Positions 24,983 through 36,281 of a DNA stretch of 64,000 bases are shown here, piece after piece. The notes beneath the pieces are model-generated. The model searched no databases, was not told the DNA's origin, and was given only the letters and a program-made list of their open reading frames with translations. Numbering within the stretch: the stretch's first letter is position 1; each line of letters opens with the position of its first letter. Made by a program: the position numbers and the translations under genes. Source of the stretch: Annulohypoxylon bovei var. microspora (Eukaryota > Ascomycota > Sordariomycetes > Xylariales > Hypoxylaceae); contig MU405283.1 in NCBI GenBank assembly GCA_022836615.1, positions 1 through 64,000 of the forward strand. The letters run 5' to 3'.

Positions 24983-26506
24983 ATGCCTGGAACCGTCGAA
25001 GAGACTCCCATCGAGATAGCCATCGTCGGCGGTGGCATCATCGGGCTATGCCTCGCCGCGGGCCTCATCAAGCAGGATGTCAAAGTCAAGGTCTACGAAC
25101 AGGCCCAGAGCTTCCGGGAGATCGGTGCTGGCATGGCCTTCACGGCTAACGCAATTCGATGCATGGGGTTGATGAACCCGGATATCGTCAGCGCTCTCAG
25201 ATCTGGTGGTTCTGTCGCTACTTCTCTAGATGAAAACGATCCAAACGATTATCTACGATGGACTGACGGATACAACGAGCGTCGAAAGGATGACCCTTCG
25301 TTCCAACCGGTACTCTACAAGATTGATGCTGGGTATAAGGGATTCGAGGGAACACGGCGTGATCAGTTCTTAGAGGCATTAGTGAAGGTTATACCCCAGG
25401 AGATTGTTGAACTCAAGAAGCGTTTGGATACCGTCGAGGAGAAGGGACTGAATGGGAGAGTCCAGCTCAACTTCACCGATGGGACGTCGGTGGTGGCCGA
25501 TGCTGGTAAGTCATTATCGTCTACTTCTTGCCCGGCCTTTTACTTAGATATATTCACTTAACGATGCTAACACGACTGTAACACTCAAGTAATTGGGTGT
25601 GATGGTATCAAGTCGCGGGTTAGGGAACTCATGTTTGGAAGCGATAACCCGGCTTCCTATCCCCATTATACCCACAAAGTGGCCTATCGTGCCTTAGTTC
25701 CCATGGATAAAGCTATCCAGGCTCTTGGCGAGTACAAGGCCAGAAACCAGCACAATCACGTGGGTCCCAACGCCCACTTGATCCACTACCCCGTCGCTAA
25801 TCAGACGATGATTAACGCAACCGCTTTCATTTCCGACCCCAACGAGTGGCCGGACGACAAGATCACCGTCGTGCCTGGTCTCCGCAAAGATCTAGAGCGC
25901 ACGTTCGCGGACTGGAACCCCTGCCTCACGGCCCTGATACAGTACTTTCCGGAGAAACTCGAGAAGTGGGCCGTCTTCGACACCTGGGACTTTCCCGCCC
26001 CGTTTTTCAACAAGGGCCTTGTTTGTCTTGCCGGCGATGCCGCGCACGCGTCTAGCCCGCACCACGGAGCCGGCGCGTGCTGCGGTATCGAAGACGCGCT
26101 ATGCCTCGTTGCTCTGCTCAAGCAGGTCAAGGCTTCGCTGAAAGAGGGATCGACGAAGAGAGAAGCGCTAAGCTCAGCGTTCGAGGTTTACGACGCGATC
26201 AGACGCACGCGCAGCCAATGGCTCGTCAACAGCAGTCGCCGCGTATGCGACCTGTACCACCAGCCCGAATGGGCCCACGAGCAGAAGTGGATCAAGGCCG
26301 AGACGTGCTTCGAGGAGATCAAGGACCGCTCGCTCAAGATCTGGCATTTCGATTACGAGACTATGATGAAGCAGACGGCTGAGGAGTACGCCAAGAAGCA
26401 GCTCTTCAAGACGGGAGCGGCTAATGGTGCGGATAGTGGTGTAGTGAATGGAAAGACGAATGGGGCGGCGAAGGTCAATGTTGCTGTCGCTGTTGCGGCA
26501 AACTAG
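24983..26506 (+). CDS. tropB-like: FAD-dependent monooxygenase, TropB-type dearomatase
   Basis: A class A flavoprotein hydroxylase (salicylate hydroxylase-like fold) of 479 residues from two exons (24983-25505 and 25590-26506). Visible motifs are the N-terminal FAD fold VGGGIIG (about residue 15), the DG motif GCDGIKSR after the splice (177-184), and the GD motif LAGDAAHASSP with the following helix GACCGIEDA. In the trop pathway this enzyme hydroxylates 3-methylorcinaldehyde and dearomatises it to a dienone. TropB uses Arg206 and Tyr239 for substrate positioning; Arg208 (AYRALVP) and Tyr241 (IHYPV) sit at the same spacing here. An in-frame ATG at 24848 would add 45 residues of unlikely composition, so the ATG at 24983, which gives the usual start for the family, was chosen. 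Confidence 0.93.
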
Positions 26507-27482
26507 GCAAACTAGGCGAATTTTGTAAATTTTGTAGCTTAAGTAGTTTCGTAATCTCGTCAATATCAGCATCATGAATTATCCCAACTACCTACTTTAC
26601 TCCATATTAAAATAGGGAATGCTTCCCTGACCCTTAATTGATATCTATAAGTCATATAATCTAGATTCAATATCATTAATAAACCTTGAATGACACATAG
26701 ATTTATGATATCCCATCTACAATCACTATTTAATTGTGTCGTCTTTAAAGATCAATGCAATCTGCGTGGAATACGTTTCTTCTCTTATCGAGCTGATTAC
26801 CTAGTATCCCCAATCACATGCTTGAAGCTATATTTCGACAATTGGGGTCCAAAGTTGTCTGTCGCTTAAAGAGACACACCAGAGAGAGGCACGTGGTACA
26901 CCTGCAATGCCACTGCCGTATGCGGTCACACAACCCCTGAGATCGCCAACGCAGTATTCCGGGGTACATAAAAGCCAATTCTAATATGGATACTCTAGTT
27001 CAGCTTTCGGTTTTCGTTATTTTTCTCTTATTACGTCATGTTACGTTACCGGCCGTTGAGGTATACAACGCCCTACTATACTTGACTAGTGCGATATCAA
27101 CTTATCTTTATCTCATGTCACATGTTTAAGGTTCTTTGTTATATCTAACTAGGCTATGCACAATGCTGCAAGTCGGATCGATTCCATATTAGGAGCGAAA
27201 CGAGGTAGGTAAGGCGCGTATAGTATTGTACATAGTAAGCACTAACAATTTTATCTGAAGACTACCAAGGTAATCAGTATGGGGGTAAGACCGACCGTAC
27301 AAAGCTCTCGTACAAGCTGCACGACGGTACTATAGGAATAGCTTATCACAACTCATCAGCTGATGCTTTACATAGTGCATCTTTATCGAGTAGGGCAAGA
27401 CCTGTGATTGGTAGAGTCGGAGTCGAACTCGGGAACATGTAAGAATACGAAACACAAATTAAGCTACCTACTTTACCCAGTC

Positions 27483-28070
27483 TTAAATCGCACCATAAAT
27501 CCATACCCGTGTATAAGCCTTGACATCCTCGTTCGGATTTATCATTTGGGTTTTCCGAGGGAACCGAGACCTGGCCTGGTAAAGCTGCCTGAAATTAGAT
27601 AGCCTACGGTATATCAAAGACTCCGGGGGAACATTACAGTAATAGGTAAGCTGCCCGGAAGAGCTGAGGCTGAGCCACTCCAGCTCCTTCAGCTGCCTAG
27701 GTTTGCGTGTAATGAACGGTAGCCACTGTGGCACTTGCCTGCAATAGAATTCGCCGTGCCGATCAAGTCCTGAATACTTGAACATTCTTAGAATAGTAAC
27801 AATGTCACGCTGTCCTGCAAGTAACCGTGAATGTGTACCTCTATAGTAGGTGATATACTCTTCTTCGATGATTGTATAAAACAGTACACGGCCCACAGCT
27901 GACCAATTTAGGATTCTGACTGCTTTGGGGAGTAAAAGGTAACGCGCTAGAAAGCTTCTAGATTGAAGCTTATTTTCCTTGAAGCTAAGATCTCGGCTCT
28001 TACATTGAACCATTTGAGCAACGGGTTCTTCTAGGTCAGGGATCCCTAGTAAAGCATGGCAAATCGTCAA
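27483..28070 (-). CDS. Hypothetical protein, single open frame
   Basis: I do not recognise this 195-residue frame. It has an ATG start and is unusually long for the surrounding AT-rich DNA. The composition is basic and aromatic (Tyr, Arg and Leu rich). There is no signal peptide, membrane segment or known motif. It may be a lineage-specific gene, a fragment of a larger decayed gene, or chance. Confidence 0.3.
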   Translation of the reverse strand: MTICHALLGIPDLEEPVAQMVQCKSRDLSFKENKLQSRSFLARYLLLPKAVRILNWSAVGRVLFYTIIEEEYITYYRGTHSRLLAGQRDIVTILRMFKYSGLDRHGEFYCRQVPQWLPFITRKPRQLKELEWLSLSSSGQLTYYCNVPPESLIYRRLSNFRQLYQARSRFPRKTQMINPNEDVKAYTRVWIYGAI

Positions 28071-28504
28071 GCTTTCTTCCCCATGTCAATACGGCCCCTA
28101 TGATTCGCTAAATGTGCCTGTGTGGTTCAGCAGATCCTGCTGGATACAATTTAGACCAATGTATCTAACTTGTTAGTTGAATTTGACACAAATTTAGGTA
28201 CGCAATTCTTCTAATGAGAAGGAGTGTGAAACTCCATTCACCCTCGTTTACTATTTCCCCATTAAGACTTTTTGCTCTCAAAGTCGTAGCCTTACATGGA
28301 ACAGTAAGGGTATAGCATAGCGCAATAGAAGGATTCAGCTACATCTGCCGTAGCGCCCTCGGATCCGAGCTGCCGCAGCCGGCGCTCGCTAATTACGCCG
28401 AGGTGGATTGGCATATGACCCCATGGGCTAAATCAAGTTAATTCAAGCTGTTCATTTGTTACTCGCCCTATTAACCTGTAACAAATTTCAGCTTACGAGC
28501 TGAG

Positions 28505-28506
<2 letters not shown>

Positions 28507-28543
<37 letters not shown>
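28507..28543. repeat. (AC)n microsatellite
   Basis: An uninterrupted AC dinucleotide run of about 18 units. Confidence 0.95.
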
Positions 28544-28544
<1 letters not shown>

Positions 28545-29184
28545 GCTGATATACCCTTCACTCAGCTACATAGCTTACTTACGTACTTAGTTCAACAAAG
28601 CTATGTAAGATTAGACAGGATTTGGTCTACGGATGTAAGCCCTAGCCCGGACCGGATGAACTTTTCACACATTGCTCAATACGACCACACGAGTCTGGGG
28701 TAGAATGCACAAAAAGACCTATGTTTGGATCTGACCAAACGTGCCACGGGATAACCAGTCGAGAGAGATAGGCGAAAATGAGCGCTCAGGTCGTTCAATG
28801 GCACCACCTCGAGAGCTAGTAACAGCGCTACCCTCGACCGTAATCCTATCCCAGGATAGTTGGCGCCCTCGAGTTTCTCCGTTACCTGCTATCGACGCAT
28901 AGTGTTTGTATGCTCCTGATCACGTTTGTTTTGTTTCTTTCGTATGTTACCTAGTTTTCGGTTGTTAATTTCACTCAAAAACGCATTCCTCTCGAAATCA
29001 TCGTGTGGTTACAGGGATCAAACACGCCTCCGATGCCACATGGCTTTACTCCCAATTTTGGGCGCTGAGCGGCTCGCTTGCTTCGGTTTGTTCCTGGCGA
29101 GCAGCGCCCCTGGCGGAGATCGATAATATGCCTTGCCTCAGAGGCACGAGCGAGCACCTTGATCATTATCATAGTTCAGATATA

Positions 29185-29195
29185 AGTATATATAT
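29185..29195 (+). promoter_or_regulatory. TATA-like element of the FAD oxidoreductase gene
   Basis: The sequence AGTATATATATT lies about 120 bp upstream of the ATG at 29314, a plausible core promoter distance for a filamentous fungus. No start site is mapped. Confidence 0.35.
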
Positions 29196-29313
29196 TCGCC
29201 AAGCCCGCTCAGTTCTGAAGATGTTGTTGAGTCAAGCTTGTTCCTCACCCCCAGCCAAGCCGCACACTCCTCCTCATCACTTCTAGTCGATATCAAGTTA
29301 AAGACCTTCCACA

Positions 29314-30708
29314 ATGAAGTCGGTTACGCTAAGCAGCAGCCTCTCTCTCGCCGTCTCGGCTCTGGCATTAAATTGTCGTGCCCAGTGCCAAGGCGCCGAG
29401 GTGATAACTCGCGAGGTTGCCATCATTGGTGGCGGCGCGACGGGCACCTATGCGGCTATCAACCTAAAGGACGAGGGCAAATCTTTTGTCATTGTCGAGC
29501 GTAAGAGCTACCTAGGTGGCCACACAGCTACCTACCACGACCCCGCTACGGGAACTCCCATCAACTACGGCCTGCAAGTCTACTGGGACAACGTAAACTC
29601 TCGCTCTTTCTTCAGCCGTCTTAACATCACCGTCGGCAAGGGTGAATTCCCCACTAGCAAGACCCCGATGTACATCGACTTCTCGGATGGCACGCAGCTC
29701 ACCAACTACTCCATCCCTTCCATCAACGACGACTACATCACCGAGCTCCACAAGTACCCCTTCCTCGAGAACGGGCTTGAGCTCCCCGACCCGGTGCCGG
29801 AGGACCTTCTCCTGACCTGGTCCGAGTACATGACGAAGTTCAACATCACCGACGACGCCTTTTCCACGTACTCGCGCCCGGCTGTGGCTGGTGATCTGAC
29901 CAAGACCCTTGCCCTCTTCGTCTTCAACAACCTCAACACCGTCATGATCGAGGAGGAGGTCGACGGCCAGACCATTGTCAACTCCAACGGCGACTACGCC
30001 GAGCCTTTCCGCAACGCCCTCGCCGAGTTCGGCTCCGACGTTCTCCTCAACTCCACCGTCTTGAGCGGCACCCGAGGCAGCAGCCCGTCCGACGGCGTCA
30101 AGCTCTGCGTCTCGACCCCCGAGGGCGACAAGCAGATCGTCGCGAAGCAGCTGATCTTCGCGGCGCCCCCCGTCATGGACAACCTCCGGCCCTTCGACCT
30201 GGACCAGAAGGAGGAGGCCATCTTCTCCAAGTTCTCCGGCGGCTTCTACTACACCGGCGTCGTCAACAACCTCGGCCTGCCCACGACCAACAGCTACGTG
30301 AACCGCGGCGTGTCGACCGAGTCGCACGTGGCCAGCCTGCCGGGCAACGTCATGTTCAACCCGACCAAGGTCGAGGGCACGTACTACTACTGGTACACGT
30401 CGCTGCAGGCCATGACGCAGCAGGAGGTCGAGTCGGCCACGCGCGACACCCTCAAGCTGCTGCAGCGGAGCGTCAACGGCTCCAGCACCGCCGCCGAGCC
30501 CAACTTCGTCGCCTACAACAGCCACACCCCCCTGCACCCCACCGCCGACGCCGACGCCATCCGCGCCGGCGTCTACCGCGACTACTACAACAACCAGGGC
30601 TACCGCAACACCTGGTACACCGGCTCCCTGCTCGTCACCGGCTCCCCGCAGCTGTGGAACATCACCGCCCAGCTCCTGCCCAAGATCATCGCCGCCTCCG
30701 AGCAGTAG
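29314..30708 (+). CDS. Secreted FAD-dependent oxidoreductase, beta-cyclopiazonate dehydrogenase-like
   Basis: An intronless 464-residue flavoprotein of the amine-oxidase/phytoene-desaturase superfamily. A hydrophobic N-terminal signal peptide (about residues 1-23, SLSLAVSALALN) precedes the FAD dinucleotide fold IIGGGATGTYAA (about 38-49), the ribose-binding acid in VIVERKSYLGG and GTPINYGLQVYW. The flavin-amine-oxidase fold continues to the C-terminus (YTGSLLVTGSPQLWN). Several N-glycosylation sequons fit passage through the secretory route. The closest family I recall is the beta-cyclopiazonate dehydrogenase (CpaO) type, whose members are found both in metabolite clusters and as orphan secreted enzymes. 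Its second half is strikingly GC-rich and C-ending in codons compared with neighbours. Its substrate is unknown; oxidation of a late tropolone intermediate is only a guess. Confidence 0.85.
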   Translation: MKSVTLSSSLSLAVSALALNCRAQCQGAEVITREVAIIGGGATGTYAAINLKDEGKSFVIVERKSYLGGHTATYHDPATGTPINYGLQVYWDNVNSRSFFSRLNITVGKGEFPTSKTPMYIDFSDGTQLTNYSIPSINDDYITELHKYPFLENGLELPDPVPEDLLLTWSEYMTKFNITDDAFSTYSRPAVAGDLTKTLALFVFNNLNTVMIEEEVDGQTIVNSNGDYAEPFRNALAEFGSDVLLNSTVLSGTRGSSPSDGVKLCVSTPEGDKQIVAKQLIFAAPPVMDNLRPFDLDQKEEAIFSKFSGGFYYTGVVNNLGLPTTNSYVNRGVSTESHVASLPGNVMFNPTKVEGTYYYWYTSLQAMTQQEVESATRDTLKLLQRSVNGSSTAAEPNFVAYNSHTPLHPTADADAIRAGVYRDYYNNQGYRNTWYTGSLLVTGSPQLWNITAQLLPKIIAASEQ

Positions 30709-31031
30709 GTGCCCACGTGCGCTATCTATATGCAGCTTGATGCGACCGCCTGCACGCGAGGCATCATCATTCACTTACATACACACCTGGTACCTGGATG
30801 ATATATACCTACTATTTCCTGTAAAAAAGTTTTAAAATCTTTCATTGCGCTTTTTCTGTCATGACGAAAGTACGGGAAGTTACATAGATGGATGTCTTGG
30901 GGTAGTTAGCGTAGCATATACTTGTACTTATTTAATACAACATCGTCTCCAAATTTTGCTTTTTTTCTGTCTCGATTTGCATGTTAGACAACCCCAAGAT
31001 TTTGGGGCGCTCCCCCGCTTCGTTTCTCCAA

Positions 31032-31236
31032 GAGCGTCAGATTAAATGGGCCATGTGCGAGTGACAGTGTCTAACACTATGCAAAAACTGATCCCTTGGG
31101 CTACCTACTTAGGTAGCTTACACGCCTTTTAGCTAGAAAGGGGCGCTGATTAGGTAAGAAGGGGATAGCAAAATGTACAGTGATTGACAGTGATATTAAC
31201 ACGACTTCGCACGTGGCCCGTTTCGTTTCTCCAAGA
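31032..31236. mobile_element. MITE-like element, copy C (right end cut)
   Basis: The left end at 31034 is the cleanest in the family (GCGTCAGATTAAATGGGCC then ATGTGCGA). The right inverted repeat starts as TCGCACGTGGCCCGTTT near 31207 but stops before the terminal TAATCTGACGC. It is replaced by a 15-base sequence TTCGTTTCTCCAAGA identical to that just left of the element (31019-31033 and 31222-31236). Confidence 0.65.
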
Positions 31237-33143
31237 TTCCGTTACCCAACCCAAGACAAAAGTTGGAGGTTATCCGATACTTCGGTCAGCCCTATCTCCT
31301 AGGTAGCGGTCGGTGATAGCCCCCAATCGCGTGGTGGCGCGCAATCAGATCGGACTCATGCACCTATGAGGCGCAAACGTTTACGAACGGGTACCTTGTA
31401 CGTGCAGGTTTGGTTAATCTAGGTACCCATGCAGGGTGGTTTATTAATCAGTGAGACGAAACAAGACGCTGAAGTCGCCTACTGGCTCGGTGTAGCCGGT
31501 GCGACGTAGTTCAAGGCCATGGGATAATTAATATAGGGTACCTTATTTCCGCAAGGCTCGTATGCTGTATGGTATGCGTTGAAAGTATTGTACAACCAAC
31601 GCTAAATTCTACCTCTCTCATCTCTGCCTCTCTACCTCTCACTCGCTCCCTTCAACTGCCTGCCTACCTCTTATGTGTAGAGAGAAGGAAGAGCGGTGTA
31701 AGGCAGCGTTGTCTGTATGAGACGTGGGTGCGGGCGAGCGAGATGGGAATATGTGTGTCACGATCCTTAGGGCCGATTACCTATTAGCATTTTAACAGAA
31801 ACAAGCATGTCTTGCGAGAGCCACATCTGCGAGCCGCAGCCACGCAGATATGTAGGTAAGTAGCCTGGCAGCCTGGTGAATTACCTGGGGAGTGATATGA
31901 CCGCTGCGTAGGCAACCATGGTACCCAGTCAATGGGTCCCGACGACGCACGAGGCCAAATCGAGGAGCCCCGACTCAGACGACGGGAACTAATCGAGCAT
32001 CGCCCACGAGGGGGTGGTAAACGCGCGGTCGGAGGCCCCGCTTCAAATCTCCGTGGCCATCGGGGGAGGCTCAATGTATGGTGTGCATGTACATAGGCAC
32101 GTACGCACGCATCGCGCGTCCGCATGGATGGGATCATTTTTACATGACTCGCGAGCCAGGTAGGTAGGTAGGCAGCCGTATGTGGCGGACCCGTACCTCA
32201 TCCTCTCAACGTCCCAATTGTGCAAAGTGGGCCATCCATCCTTCGTGCCATCCCGTACGTAAGAAATGGTGTGAAACCTTGACACAATAGGGCTTTTTGA
32301 ACACGGTCCCGAGGGAAAGGAGGAGAAGCAAGAAAAGCAATAAAAGGCAAAAAAATAAAATAAAAGAGAGAAATGTCAAACATTGACGTTGGACGGCATC
32401 TTTTTAGCCGCCCGTTAGTTCGAACCTTGAGGTTAAGGTTCGACAAGTCTTCGACGGCCCGGTCCAGTAGTCAAAACTGTAACTATTAGCGGCAACCCCT
32501 TTTTTAGGTACCAGGTAGCTAGGAGATATGTACATGCCTACAAGTACATACAGAACCCCTAATATGTCTGTAAATATGAACTACCACAATCTTTCGCAGA
32601 GCCTAACCAGGGTCGGCCTACTATATCTTCATCTTCTATCTACCGCTTCCTTCTCGCTCGAAGGAGCCGAGGCATTACTCTATCCGTCCGTCCTCTCGCC
32701 AGCTCGCCCTCCGCTCGGGTGAACTTAAGCGAAAGAGAGCGAGCGAGCAAGCAAAAAGAATCCATACGCGGCTCGGTTGCCCGTTCCTTGCCTCCCACGC
32801 GAGCATACGAGTCGGTGCCGGGATCTTTCAGTTTTCCGTAAGCAGAACGGGCAAGGGGGGAAAACAAGAGAAAAAAATAATCGCCGGGAGGGAATATGGC
32901 AAAGGAACGTCCCGATGTCGGTTCTGAAACGGCGTACAATCTCCCGGCAATCGAACCTTGGCCGTTTTGTGCTGTTCCTGTTGTTGTTACTAACCTGCCT
33001 GCCTGCTTACATACCTTACCTGCTTACCTAGGTAGGTAGGTACCAGAAAGCAATTGGTGGTGGGATTTCCACCGCTGCTAGTTTTCGCAAACAACTTCTT
33101 CCCCATGCTAAGAGAACAACCTGATCTTGGTATCTAGGGCAAA

Positions 33144-33330
33144 TGGAGTCAGATTAAGTGCCTCATGTGTTAATGATATTGTATTGGACTGTAAACGGAA
33201 CTATCCCCTACGTTACACAGCCGACATGCACTGCTGACTATAGCTTGTATTAGTTACCTATATGGGAAAGTAGGGGATAGTTACACGCACAGTCCAATAT
33301 GTTGAACCGTCAATGACATGCTATTTGATG
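33144..33330. mobile_element. MITE-like element, copy D (diverged)
   Basis: The left end reads GAGTCAGATTAAGTGCCTC at 33146. Internally it has a long imperfect hairpin: ATTGGACTGT...AACTATCCCCTAC near 33183-33212, mirrored by GTAGGGGATAGTT...ACAGTCCAAT near 33270-33298. The right terminus is degenerate, so the end is approximate. Confidence 0.5.
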
Positions 33331-34121
33331 CTATGTAGGTGACATGCTGTGCGTACCTACCTACACATCCAGTTAGGACAATTGTCCGGGGGAAATACTG
33401 GAACCGATTGATCCCGAGGATTACTAAGTGTTTACCTTTTTAACCTTTCCAAGGATCCGAAGTAATTTTAGAGCTAGATAGGCAGGGTTGTCGAGCGCAG
33501 AGTTCATCGACGAAGATCTTCGCGGGACCCGCAATAAAGAAGCCTTTCGAACGTCGCGGCACAGCAACCTTAGGTAAAGAGCTTATTGCGACATCTACGT
33601 CGTAGTTTTACCAGGTTCTCCGTCGCGCCACTAGCCCACCTTGGGGATATTTACCGTTGGATCGAGGCGACGATCTCGCCAAGGGTATGAGGCTGGGGAG
33701 CACGAAGAGGTATGTAGTAGGTATTTGCGGTTGATATGTATGTGACTTTCTTCCGAATGCAATTCGTCTCGTGACTATTTACTCTATCATGTTGATGTTG
33801 TTTGTACAGATGTACTGTAATCCCTATATGGTCATCATCCAAACCGTCATGTCGTATTGCACAGCGGTGATATCCGCTTTTCGTGATACTCATTCCTTAA
33901 CGCCTCCCCCAGTAAATACCACAACCCATGAACACCGAATACCCAAAAATTTAACCGAAGCGGGCCATTGCAAGTCTGACCGCCCTAAATGAATTATTTT
34001 TGGTGACGTTGAAGTATCGCGACATTTGCCAATGTCGCACCCCAAACCACCGTGATCAATTGTACAGTTTCAAAAAAACGCAGATGGTGAATATACATGC
34101 TCTTCTCGTAAACATCCTGTC

Positions 34122-36281
34122 CTACCTGGAGTAGGCTCCGAGCCCCGGTCCAAGATTACTAAAGCTCATTAAACCATGCATGGCTTCAGTGATCTCCTGG
34201 AGCTGCTTGCTGTATGTGTCTCCTAATTCGTGATAAGATACAAAAAATTCCGCGCATAGAGATAAAGGTATCGGTGTAAGAGGATGCACCTGATCGAAGC
34301 TGTCAGCATGCGGCTGATATGAGCGGTGGAGAGGGTAGTAGCCCGGTATGACTTACCTTGAAGGAATTTAATTGAGATAATTTATTAGTCAGATTCACGA
34401 TCTCCTTGGCGGCTATCGTAGATTGCCTCGTATAATCGGCTAAGAGAGATCTCTTCTCCTCTGTGGGGTGGATCACCGACTTCATGAGCTGATACATGTA
34501 GAGGACTGTCGTCCGCCACATCATGCTGATGAAAAGTACCATTGGGTCGGCTTCCTGTATGCTGGTGGGGTAATTTAATGAGAATACATCCATCCGTTGG
34601 GTGAGGATGGCGTTAATCCATTCGTGTCGATCCCAGAAATCCCGTGACTCGTTGAGGTAGATGTTATCTACCATCGACTGCTGCCTATGTGATAGAACGC
34701 GCCCGATAACAGTGGCCACGACGATGTTTTCAGTGAACGTTGACGTGACGATGGCATCTCTAGCGGCGATTGCCTCCGAGAGGAAGCCCGTTAAAGTGGG
34801 CTGCTCGTTTTGAAAATCTATTTCCGTTGCCGGCAAGCGGATCGTGTTCTGGTACAAGGATGACGGGTCAGCACTAAATCCGCACTAGAATGGAGCCGAG
34901 GAAGCTTCTTTACCATCACCTGTTCGCTAAATGTCATTGGCGAATTATTCCTGACGCTAACAAATCGATCAAGACAGTAGGCCATCCAGAATGTCCTCCT
35001 CTTCTGCTCAGAATCGACCCAATCAGTCTGTGCTAGATTTACATCCGTCCCGTCGGAATATTGAAGCCAATTGAGTTGGATCAGTCTGAATGCGCGGCCA
35101 GCGCTTACCCAGCCTCGGCTGAAATCGACGCACATGAATTCGTGGATAGCGAGGAGGAGCCAGGCCTGAACTTGTTCCATCTCGGTCATTGCAATACCCA
35201 TACATTTCGATTCGAGGTTCTCGAGAGCCCGCCGGGTATAACGATATAAAGAATCCCCGATACTTTGATAATGCGCCGACACAGATGCGGCAAGGGTCCA
35301 CATAGCATATCGTAGGCATGATTGGGCTTCCGTCTTAGCCATACTGCGCGCCCAGGCGAAATACCGCCGTTGGTGTAGGACAGGTGCAAATGAGTGCACT
35401 CTGTCGAAGTAAAGCTGATCTCTGTTTAGGGTTAGGTAAGCCGGCAAGAGAAAGCTGAGTTTTTGTGTGTACTAACAAATCTGCCTGCATTAAATTTGAG
35501 ATGTTGATACCGTCAAGCCCATCTGAAAGTTCCGACATTTTCCGCCCTAAGACATCTGAAAAGCCTACTCCGTCGCTTGGGGTTTCGAATCCCTGTATGG
35601 GCGACGTCGAAGCGTGGACTGAACCTCCATCTAACGAGGATCCGCCGGAAGCCGTACCAGGTGCTGTTCCTTGGCATAAGTCATGAAGTGTGGTGTCTTC
35701 GTCATTCGTAATGGGGAAATCCCATGTTAAAGGTGGGTGGTCAGTAAATGTGAGGCCATCAATCGTGGTATCTTCCGGGGAGATGGTGATCGAATTAGTG
35801 TTGCTATGTTGGGTTTGTTGCTGCTGCTGCTGCTGTTGGAGTAAGGTTCCTTCAAGGGTTGCTATAAAATGGCATTACGTTAGGATAAAATTGCTGATCG
35901 GTTGCATAAAAATTAATGGCATTTTACGTATCAATTCTCAGAGGCAGGCTCAGGTAATACTACCTAGTTTAAGAGTAAAACTTACCAATGCGAGCTTGCA
36001 ACGCCTTTAGATAGCCTCGTTTGGGACCTCGAGGCGGGCGGGGCGTTGTAACTTGGCATGGCACACCTGATGATAGACAGAGACCACACGAAGGTTGCTG
36101 ACGGTCACAGCGGACTTTGCGGCGACGACATTCTTCGCAAGCTATTCAGTGAGATAAGGTTAGCGAGGAAAAGCGAAGCCAAGATTTCTGAAGCTAGAAA
36201 ACATTATGGCATACCTGCACCCGGATTTTGTCGCGCTGGAGGCGTCGATGATTTGACGCTTAAATCTACCGATTGAGGCAT
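34122..36281 (-). CDS. Zn2Cys6 transcription factor with fungal-specific domain, candidate pathway regulator
   Basis: A nuclear regulator of 591 residues in a six-exon model: 36281-36215, 36141-35986, 35861-35477, 35421-34914, 34848-34357 and 34289-34122. The zinc cluster has Cys24, 27, 34, 41, 44 and 51 (Cx2Cx6Cx6Cx2Cx6C) with the core ACEECRRRKVRCDR, followed by a basic linker (PRPPRGPKRGYLKALQARI). A polyglutamine stretch and an acidic, Ser/Thr-rich region come next. The middle homology region opens with DLDQLYFDRVHSFAPVLHQRRYF and continues through EQVQAWLLLAIHEF. The GTTAGT donor in exon 3 is needed to keep the frame. The gene lies centrally in the cluster, which makes it the best candidate for the cluster-specific activator; this is by position only. 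Confidence 0.9.

Larger units (their letters stand above)
26507..29313. other. AT-rich intergenic region
   Basis: It holds one unassigned open frame (27483-28070, own entry), a weak tRNA-like stretch at 27412-27481 and an AC microsatellite. Otherwise no gene is supported. The last 150 bp are the promoter of the FAD oxidoreductase. Confidence 0.5.
30709..34121. other. Intergenic region with two MITE copies
   Basis: About 3.4 kb with no supported gene; short open frames are low complexity. MITE copies C and D lie here. TAGGTA words are dense at 32158-32175 and 33022-33042. Confidence 0.5.

Noticed and set aside
28507..28543. CRISPR-like or telomeric repeat
   Set aside because: It is a plain AC microsatellite; no spacers or telomere units are present.
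29512..30774. 420-codon minus-strand open frame over the FAD oxidoreductase
   Set aside because: It is the antisense of a GC-rich gene with C-ending codons; its composition is Val/Gly/Asp repeats with no domain.
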